Made by a program: the position numbers and the translations under genes. The notes under the pieces were generated by a model that saw nothing but the letters and a program-made list of their open reading frames with translations, searched no databases and was not told the origin of the DNA. Positions 4,584 to 9,346 of a DNA stretch of 9,346 nucleotides are shown piece by piece. The stretch is taken from positions 1-9,346 of the forward strand of contig DMCS01000038.1 in the NCBI GenBank assembly GCA_003445715.1. Reading direction: 5' to 3'. Position 1 is the stretch's first letter, and each line of letters opens with the position of its first letter. Source of the DNA: Candidatus Mesolinea sp. Its GTDB lineage: Bacteria; Chloroflexota; Anaerolineae; Anaerolineales; Anaerolineaceae.

Positions 4584-7058
4584 TCATGCTTCCAGCTTAA
4601 CGCTTGCACTTAGGCGGATATCACGCGATGAGCTCCCAACTTGGATTTCAAAATAACCTGGCTCAGCAATCCATTGGTGCAGGTCTTGATCATAAAAGCT
4701 AAAAGCGAGCTCGTCTAACCTTACCGTTAAGCGGACTTCTGCTCCAGGGTCCAAAAAGACACGTTTAAAGCCCTTCAGTTCACGCGGCGGGCGTGGTATG
4801 CGCGATTGCACATCGTGGAGATATACTTGCGCAACTTCACTTCCGCTGCGATTGCCATCATTTCGGATTGTGAAACTAATTTCTACCGTCTCGCCCTGGT
4901 GGAAGCTAGACGGGCATGAGAGCTCGCCATAAGTAAACTGCGTATAGGAAAGTCCGTGCCCAAAAGGAAATAGCGGCTCAATCTTGCGCGCGTCGTAGTA
5001 GCGATAACCAATAAAGATATCCTCGCCATAGAGGATTGAACGGTCTCCAGGGTAGTTTATAAAGGTGGGGTTATCTTCTATTCGGGCTGGCAGCGTGAGC
5101 GGCAGCTTCCCAGAGGGGTTGACCACTCCAGTAAGGATATCAGCTAAGGCGTGGCCGCCTTCCTGCCCAGGGAAGTATGCCCATAGAATTGCAGGCACTT
5201 GGTTCACCCAGGACATTTCCATCGGCGTTCCCGCATTGACGACCACAATGGTATTAGGGTTTGCTTGCGCCACTTCAACTACAAGCTCATCTTGATGTCC
5301 GGGCAAGCGCATCGTAGGTCGATCGAGCCCTTCGGTCTCATAAGCATCTGGGCTGCCTACAACAACGATGGCTAACTCTGCGGCAGCAGCGGCATTCACT
5401 GCACGCGCGTGGCCGTCAGCTGGTACATAAGGTGGTTTATGCCAAAGCTGCAGCATTGCGAACCCTGCTTCTGTCTGATAAGAATATTCGACTCTCAGCG
5501 GGTAGGTCTGCCCGGCTTTCAAGTCGTTGGATTCACCCACCATCACTGGGCCATAGTTGCCATAATCTGGAACGACATCGCCATTGTTGTTTTCCACGAC
5601 TAAGTTCTCATCAATATACAGTCGGGAATACCCGTTACCCACTAACATAAATGGCGTCAGCCCACTAACAGCCGCGGTATACTGCCCTTCCCAAACCGCA
5701 CTAAAAGCGTGCCCATCGATTTCTCCAGGGGCAGGGCTGGCACCTCCCCACCATTCATCCAAAGCCGGCACGTGCATAATCAGCGGTTCTCCTTGGAAAT
5801 CTGGGTTGGGGTAAAGCTTTGCTTTCAGCCCTTGACTGCCATCAGGCTGAGAAAAGTAGCTTGCTTCGACTGGTTGTCCAGTCACGCGGTTATCATCGCC
5901 GGGTTCGTAGATGATCTCAGCTTGGTCAGCGAGAGCTTCTTGCAAGCCTTGCAGTGGCGTGATCCATTCCGAACCCAGAACACGCGAGCTGCCCCCTCCA
6001 GTTACGGTGAGCATCGCGTTTAGCCCGATCACGGCAATTTTACGCACAGAATCTTGGATTGGCAGGAGGTTGCCTTCGTTTTTGAGCAGCGTGATCGATT
6101 CAGAAGCAATCTCTCGGGCAAGCTGGCGGTGGGCTACTGTGCTGGCTAAATGAGGATTTGCGGGCACTTTACCGGGCATACAGCGTACGATCAAGCGTAG
6201 AACACGACGCACCGCATCTTCCAGCGTTTCCTCCGAAACCTGCCAATATTGCACAGCTTCCTTCAGCAATCCGCCACGATATTTGGCAGGTCCCGGCATC
6301 TCCAGATCGCAGCCAGCATTGAGCGCTGGGGCTGTAGAGTGCAAGGCAGACCAGTCTGAAACCGCGGTTCCTTCAAAGCCCCATTCTTGCTTGAGTAACT
6401 CCCGTAAGAGGTAGTGGCTCTCAGTGGCAAAGGTGCCATTCACTCGCGGATAGGCTGCCATTACCGTCCAGGGTTGAGCATGCCTCACGATCTTCTCGAA
6501 CGGTGCGAGGTAAATTTCCCGCAAGGCACGCTCGCTGACCACAATGTTGATGCGCATACGCTCATATTCCTGATCGTTGCCCGCATAGTGCTTCAGTGAT
6601 GCACCTACACCTTTGCCCTGCAGTCCAAGAACCCAATTTAGCCCGATCTCACCTGCTAGATAAGGATCTTCAGAATACGTTTCAAAATTGCGCCCGCCCA
6701 ATGGTGCACGCAGGATGTTTACACAGGGTCCAAGCAAAACGTCGCAGCCCATGGCGCGGGTTTCTTCAGCCAGGGCGGCACCCAGTTCGTGCACCAGCTC
6801 GCGATCCCAAGTAGCAGCAATGCCTATGCCAGTTGGAAAAGCGGTGGTGACGCCATAAGGCCTCTTGGCGCTGGCACGGTCTGCACGTACTCCGTGGGGA
6901 CCATCGGTCATAATCACATCTGGAATGCCTAGACGCGGAATAGCTTGCGTTGACCAAGTGTCCGCGCCGGAAAGCAGCTTTATTTTTTCGTCTAAGGTAA
7001 GCTGATTAAGCCAGCTTTCAATCTGGGTTTCTTGTTCTGCGGTGAGGTAGTGAATCAT
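4584..7058 (-). CDS. GH3 beta-glycosidase with inserted PA14 domain
   Basis: This 824-residue retaining glycosidase removes terminal beta-linked sugars, most often glucose, from oligosaccharides or glycosides. The (beta/alpha)8 domain (about 20-290) carries TDGPHG, the KHYAGNDQEYERMRIN substrate-binding motif (156-171) and the nucleophile Asp235 in AVSDW. The second domain (about 315-680) holds the likely acid/base Glu576 in ETEGLDRP and PGQEGGHALADIL. It is interrupted at about 398-545 by a PA14 domain (LKAKLYPNPDFQGEP to AMLQLWH), as in the yeast enzyme KmBglI, where PA14 limits chain length at the active site. A fibronectin-III-like domain closes the protein (about 720-800). There is no signal peptide, so the enzyme is probably cytoplasmic and acts on imported oligosaccharides. 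It lies 79 nt downstream of the FGGY kinase gene on the same strand and has its own -10. Beta-xylosidase or another specificity is possible. Confidence 0.93.
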   Translation of the reverse strand: MIHYLTAEQETQIESWLNQLTLDEKIKLLSGADTWSTQAIPRLGIPDVIMTDGPHGVRADRASAKRPYGVTTAFPTGIGIAATWDRELVHELGAALAEETRAMGCDVLLGPCVNILRAPLGGRNFETYSEDPYLAGEIGLNWVLGLQGKGVGASLKHYAGNDQEYERMRINIVVSERALREIYLAPFEKIVRHAQPWTVMAAYPRVNGTFATESHYLLRELLKQEWGFEGTAVSDWSALHSTAPALNAGCDLEMPGPAKYRGGLLKEAVQYWQVSEETLEDAVRRVLRLIVRCMPGKVPANPHLASTVAHRQLAREIASESITLLKNEGNLLPIQDSVRKIAVIGLNAMLTVTGGGSSRVLGSEWITPLQGLQEALADQAEIIYEPGDDNRVTGQPVEASYFSQPDGSQGLKAKLYPNPDFQGEPLIMHVPALDEWWGGASPAPGEIDGHAFSAVWEGQYTAAVSGLTPFMLVGNGYSRLYIDENLVVENNNGDVVPDYGNYGPVMVGESNDLKAGQTYPLRVEYSYQTEAGFAMLQLWHKPPYVPADGHARAVNAAAAAELAIVVVGSPDAYETEGLDRPTMRLPGHQDELVVEVAQANPNTIVVVNAGTPMEMSWVNQVPAILWAYFPGQEGGHALADILTGVVNPSGKLPLTLPARIEDNPTFINYPGDRSILYGEDIFIGYRYYDARKIEPLFPFGHGLSYTQFTYGELSCPSSFHQGETVEISFTIRNDGNRSGSEVAQVYLHDVQSRIPRPPRELKGFKRVFLDPGAEVRLTVRLDELAFSFYDQDLHQWIAEPGYFEIQVGSSSRDIRLSASVKLEA

Positions 7059-7090
7059 GCAGTCTCTCTTTCAAGTGGGTCTTAGGCATG

Positions 7091-7096
7091 ATTATA
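7091..7096 (-). promoter_or_regulatory. -10 element of the GH3 gene
   Basis: On the minus strand a perfect TATAAT sits in the context CTAACGGTTATAATC, 32 bp before the start codon. Initiation is expected near 7084, and a GAGAG-type ribosome-binding site lies just before the ATG. No good -35 is seen. The surrounding 14 bases nearly match the NYN promoter. The GH3 gene can thus be transcribed alone as well as by readthrough from the kinase gene, since no terminator is visible in the gap. Confidence 0.5.
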
Positions 7097-7137
7097 ACCG
7101 TTAGCGGGCTTAAAAATGATCGATTGGAATTTAATAA

Positions 7138-8703
7138 CTAAAACTTGGGCGGGTAACCCGTGATATCACGTATTTCTTCGTAAAGCGGCTTGAGCTGGCT
7201 GTACATTTTCAGATAGACTCGTTGGTATAGTTCGCTATAGATTTGATGATTCGCAGGGTTAGGTTCAAAACTCTCGCCAGTGCGAGTCATCGTGGCAATC
7301 GCGGTTTCAAAGTCAGGATGCAAGCCAAGCCCTATCGCAGCATCGATGGCTGCCCCCAACCCGCTCGTTTCGGTCATGTGGGGCCGAGTTGCTGGCAAGC
7401 CGAAGATATCGGCGGTAAGCTGCACCACGGGGTTGCTCACCGCGCCGCCGCCTGTCACACGGATTTGTTCTATCGGGGTATGCGAACGCCGGCTGATGCG
7501 GTCCGATCCCTCACGCAAGCCGTAGGACAAACCTTCAAGCAAGGCGCGGTAAAGATGTGCCCGGGTATGCACGTCTCCAAAGCCGATAACGGCGCCTTTA
7601 GCTTCAGGGCCAGGAATTTTGAGCCCGGGCGCCCAATAAGGCAGCAGCATTAGCCCTTGTGAGCCAGCTGGCACTGAATTAATCATCTCATCCAGCAATT
7701 CTTCTGGCCTCTTGCCCAGCTCGGCAGCTAAGCGTTCTTCATCCATGCCAAACTCCTGCTTGAACCAGGTTACCATCCAATAGCCGCGGAAAATCTGCAC
7801 TTCGAGAGAATAGCGCCCGGGAATAGCCGAAGGATAAGGCGGAATGAGTGGAATAACTTCGATGTATTTCTTATGGGTTGTGTTGATGGTTGCCGTTGTG
7901 CCAAAAGATAGGCAAGCGATGTTGGGTTCTAAACAGCCTGAGCCGATCACTTCGCAAGCTTTATCGCCAGCTGCGGCGATGAGGGGCAAGCCGGCAGGAA
8001 TTCCGGTTGCTGCAGCTGCCTCTGGTGTGATTTCACCTAAAAACCCAGCTGGCGGAATGAGTTCGGGTAGCATCTCTTGCCGCACGGGCAAAGCTTGCCA
8101 CTTCCAGTCGGAGGGGGAAGACCAGCTCAGGTGCTTGTAATCGAAGGGCATATAACCAACTTGGCAGCCGACCGAATCAACAAAGCGGCTGGTCAGCTGA
8201 TAGGTAAGGTAACCAGAGAGAAACAGAAACTTGTGCGTAGCATTCCAAATTTCATTTTGATATGTGTTAATCCAATTGGCTTCAGCTTCTGCCTGCAAGT
8301 AGGCAGCTGTTTCTTTCATGCCTGCTAGTCCAAAGAGTAAGCCCCACAGACCCCCGATGGGTTTAAGCCCTGGCGTGCGACGTTGGTCTAGCCAGAGAAT
8401 TGCTGGGCGTAATGGCTGCCCGTGAGCGTCGACGTTGATCACTGTGCCCCGTTGGGTGGTTAGAGCCACACCGGCGAGCTTCTCTTTCTCGATGCCTGGC
8501 ATTTCCCAGAGGTTTTGGCAAGCCAGACACACCGAATCCCAAAAAACAAACGGGTCCAGCTCAGCCCAACCAGGCTGGGGAGAATGATAAGGCGGGTCGA
8601 TCATCACCTGGCTTTTGGCTAGTAAGTTGCCTTGCAGGTCAAAAATCATCGCGCGTACGGATTGTGTGCCGTTATCGATTGCCAGCAGGTGTTCTTTTGT
8701 CAT
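7138..8703 (-). CDS. FGGY-family carbohydrate kinase, substrate unknown
   Basis: This 521-residue cytoplasmic ATP-dependent kinase acts on a sugar, sugar alcohol or ketose. The N-terminal domain has the phosphate loop [11 protein letters not shown] (8-18), LTTQRGTVI (81-89) and ILWLDQRR (102-109). The catalytic base is probably Asp247 in [14 protein letters not shown]. The C-terminal domain has [31 protein letters not shown] (354-374), the ATP-binding [19 protein letters not shown] (417-435) and [16 protein letters not shown] (445-460). These are FGGY-wide features. The motifs fit neither typical glycerol kinase nor typical xylulokinase well, and resemble the uncharacterised YgcE-like group, so I give no gene name. 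The start has a strong GGAGGG ribosome-binding site 4-5 nt upstream. The GH3 gene follows on the same strand and may supply the substrate. Confidence 0.88.
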   Translation of the reverse strand: MTKEHLLAIDNGTQSVRAMIFDLQGNLLAKSQVMIDPPYHSPQPGWAELDPFVFWDSVCLACQNLWEMPGIEKEKLAGVALTTQRGTVINVDAHGQPLRPAILWLDQRRTPGLKPIGGLWGLLFGLAGMKETAAYLQAEAEANWINTYQNEIWNATHKFLFLSGYLTYQLTSRFVDSVGCQVGYMPFDYKHLSWSSPSDWKWQALPVRQEMLPELIPPAGFLGEITPEAAAATGIPAGLPLIAAAGDKACEVIGSGCLEPNIACLSFGTTATINTTHKKYIEVIPLIPPYPSAIPGRYSLEVQIFRGYWMVTWFKQEFGMDEERLAAELGKRPEELLDEMINSVPAGSQGLMLLPYWAPGLKIPGPEAKGAVIGFGDVHTRAHLYRALLEGLSYGLREGSDRISRRSHTPIEQIRVTGGGAVSNPVVQLTADIFGLPATRPHMTETSGLGAAIDAAIGLGLHPDFETAIATMTRTGESFEPNPANHQIYSELYQRVYLKMYSQLKPLYEEIRDITGYPPKF

Positions 8704-8729
8704 GCTGCCCTCCAGAGAAGTAAACCATT

Positions 8730-8756
8730 CTCAATCGCTAAAACATGCTTATTGAG
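8730..8756. repeat. Inverted repeat in the FGGY leader
   Basis: CTCAAT (8730-8735) and ATTGAG (8751-8756) are exact reverse complements 15 bp apart, in the predicted 5' untranslated region of the FGGY kinase gene. It may be an RNA stem or part of a control region. Chance cannot be excluded. Confidence 0.25.
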
Positions 8757-8758
8757 GT

Positions 8759-8777
8759 TAATCATTGCCTATCATTA
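8759..8777. promoter_or_regulatory. 19-bp imperfect palindrome over the FGGY promoter -10 (candidate operator)
   Basis: The sequence TAATCATTGCCTATCATTA matches its own reverse complement at 14 of 18 non-central positions (pattern TAATnATnGnCnATnATTA). It covers the predicted -10 of the kinase gene. It can also be read as a direct repeat ATCATT-GCCT-ATCATT. The size and odd-numbered symmetry would fit a dimeric sugar-responsive repressor such as a LacI- or GntR-family protein, but no regulator gene is in the window. Confidence 0.4.
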
Positions 8778-8790
8778 CCTTGTTTGTCAA
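8761..8790 (-). promoter_or_regulatory. Promoter of the FGGY kinase gene
   Basis: On the minus strand a perfect TTGACA (8785-8790) is followed after 18 bp by AATGAT (8761-8766), 4 of 6 matches to the -10 consensus. Initiation would be near 8754, giving a leader of about 50 nt. The weak -10 fits a regulated promoter. An inverted repeat CCCAT/ATGGG (8792-8796 and 8808-8812) lies just upstream. Confidence 0.5.
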
Positions 8791-8849
8791 GCCCATTACA
8801 TATATTGATGGGGTTTTTACTCGTAGATGTTTGCATCGCTTCGGCGGTT

Positions 8850-8877
8850 AAAACACGAAAGCACCATAAACGGTGCT
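8850..8877 (-). terminator. Terminator of the tRNA-Ser operon
   Basis: On the minus strand AGCACC (8877-8872) pairs with GGTGCT (8865-8860) across a 6-nt loop, followed by the T-rich tail TTCGTGTTTT. It begins about 14 nt after the 3' end of the second tRNA. Confidence 0.6.
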
Positions 8878-8890
8878 GTTGATCAGAGAG

Positions 8891-8979
8891 CGGGGAGGGA
8901 GGGATTCGAACCCTCGGTTGGATTTTACTCCAACAACCACTTAGCAGGCGGCCCCAATCGTCCACTCTGGCACCTCCCC
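8891..8979 (-). tRNA. tRNA-Ser (anticodon GCT)
   Basis: The minus strand folds as a type II tRNA. The acceptor stem GGGGAGG/CCTCCCC pairs 8973-8979 with 8892-8898, with discriminator G73 at 8891. The anticodon loop is CTGCTAA, reading serine AGC/AGU codons. A long variable arm (TTGGAGTAAAATCCAA) and the T-arm GGGTTCGAATCCC are present. CCA is not encoded. Length 89 nt. Confidence 0.95.
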
Positions 8980-8999
8980 AGATTTTTGGTTGTTCCGAA

Positions 9000-9084
9000 C
9001 GGAAGGAGTGGGATTCGAACCCACGATGGGTTTCCCCATACCTGTTTTCAAGACAGGCGCCTTAGTCCGCTCGGCCATCCCTCC
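9000..9084 (-). tRNA. tRNA-Ser (anticodon TGA)
   Basis: The minus strand folds as a type II tRNA with acceptor stem GGAGGGA/TCCTTCC (9078-9084 with 9001-9007, one G-T pair) and discriminator G73 at 9000. The anticodon stem-loop is CCTGT-CTTGAAA-ACAGG, with UGA reading UCA and, by wobble, other UCN codons. The variable arm ATGGGGAAACCCAT and T-arm GGGTTCGAATCCC are clear. CCA is not encoded. It lies 20 nt upstream of tRNA-Ser(GCT) and is probably cotranscribed with it. Confidence 0.95.
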
Positions 9085-9094
9085 AATCTGACAA

Positions 9095-9123
9095 ATTTTA
9101 ACATACATCACCTTTGAAGACAA
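9095..9123 (-). promoter_or_regulatory. Promoter of the tRNA-Ser pair
   Basis: On the minus strand TTGTCT (9118-9123, 4 of 6 matches) and TAAAAT (9095-9100) are 17 bp apart. The -10 is extended by an upstream TG (TGTTAAAAT). Initiation near 9088 would leave a precursor leader of only about 4 nt before the mature 5' end of tRNA-Ser(TGA). Confidence 0.6.
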
Positions 9124-9227
9124 GCAAACCCAATAGAGAGAGTTGAAAAACTAAACTTGATTTGCAAAGAGGCTTAGTTGTGGGAGTATATTCCTGTAAT
9201 AAAGGATTATATATACCCTAACCCTGA

Positions 9228-9293
9228 CCCTTCCCCAGCGGCATGGGGTGGCAACAGTTTATTTAGAACATGAAAAAATCTGCTGGGGAAGGG
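9228..9293. repeat. 66-bp palindromic element, possible REP/MITE-like repeat
   Basis: CCCTTCCCCAGC (9228-9239) and GCTGGGGAAGGG (9282-9293) are perfect 12-bp inverted arms around a 42-nt loop. They are preceded by CCCTAACCCTGA and followed by AAAATTTTTT. Part of the left arm (CCCCA, 9233-9237) can pair instead with TGGGG at 9244-9248. Such C-rich/G-rich palindromes are common dispersed intergenic repeats, but only one copy is in this window. The rest of 9124-9227 is AT-rich, with no gene seen. Confidence 0.5.
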
Positions 9294-9299
9294 AAAATT

Positions 9300-9318
9300 T
9301 TTTGGGGCTGTCCCAAAA
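9300..9318. repeat. TTTTGGG-N5-CCCAAAA inverted repeat, possible IS end
   Basis: TTTTGGG (9300-9306) and CCCAAAA (9312-9318) are perfect arms around GCTGT. The string GGGGCTGTCCCAAAA (9304-9318) resembles, from memory, terminal repeats of some IS1182-like insertion sequences, so an element might begin here and run off the right edge. A terminator reading on the minus strand (arms plus TTTT) is the other option. No transposase is in the window. Confidence 0.25.
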
Positions 9319-9346
9319 GAACGAAAAAAAACCTAGTATTGGAGGA

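Noticed and set aside
7243..7653. 136-codon open frame on the plus strand
   Set aside because: It is antisense to the FGGY kinase and encodes no recognisable motif.
7138..8703. Naming the FGGY kinase xylB or glpK
   Set aside because: Core FGGY motifs are shared by all members, and the surrounding residues do not fit either enzyme well enough.
8827..9117. 96-codon open frame on the plus strand with GREGFEPSVGF and GRSGIRTHDGF
   Set aside because: It is the antisense reading of the two serine tRNAs, a well-known source of false protein calls.
8941..9123. 60-codon minus-strand frame reading MAERTKAPVLKTG
   Set aside because: It is a translation through tRNA-Ser(TGA) itself, a common spurious annotation.
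9217..9230. Telomere-like CCCTAACCCTGACCC
   Set aside because: It is only two and a half imperfect units and adjoins a palindromic repeat, so it is best seen as part of that element.
1..9346. CRISPR array, prophage, defence island, toxin-antitoxin pair
   Set aside because: No regular repeat-spacer pattern, phage genes, or paired small genes are visible on either strand. The NYN gene stands alone and has no antitoxin-like neighbour.

Overview
The window most likely comes from a chromosome of a Chloroflexota bacterium, probably class Anaerolineae. This is an inference from style, not a database match. The first gene encodes a lipoprotein with a long Thr/Pro linker (PTET/PTEAPT/TPT repeats after a lipobox cysteine), typical of that lineage. 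The genes are mixed-strand and mostly monocistronic, and base composition is moderate. The promoters have strong or extended -10 boxes and poor -35 boxes.

Left half (plus strand, 1-4534): a lipoprotein with a concanavalin-type beta-sandwich domain; an Est30-type alpha/beta hydrolase (carboxylesterase); a ROK-family sugar kinase, probably glucokinase; a peptide-methionine (S)-S-oxide reductase (MsrA) with unusual cysteines; and an NYN-domain (LabA/DUF88) putative ribonuclease with a C-terminal OST-HTH/LOTUS-like region. Convincing hairpin terminators follow the lipoprotein and ROK genes. Most of these genes seem to have their own promoter, so this is a run of single-gene units, not one operon.

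Right half (minus strand, 4584-9084): reading in the direction of transcription, two tandem serine tRNAs (UGA then GCU anticodons) with a promoter and a terminator; an FGGY-family carbohydrate kinase of unknown substrate; and a GH3 beta-glycosidase with an inserted PA14 domain. The kinase and glycosidase form a plausible small catabolic unit: the GH3 enzyme, which lacks a signal peptide, would release a sugar inside the cell and a kinase would phosphorylate it. The ROK kinase could handle released glucose. The last 260 bases are gene-free and hold a 66-bp perfect-armed palindrome and an IS-end-like inverted repeat.

I see no defence system, CRISPR array, prophage or clearly new gene cluster. 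The points most worth a second look are regulatory: perfect palindromes placed on the promoters of the NYN gene and of msrA, an imperfect operator-like palindrome on the FGGY promoter, a putative leaderless NYN transcript, two promoters sharing TTGCGC-N21-extended -10, and the altered cysteine set of MsrA.
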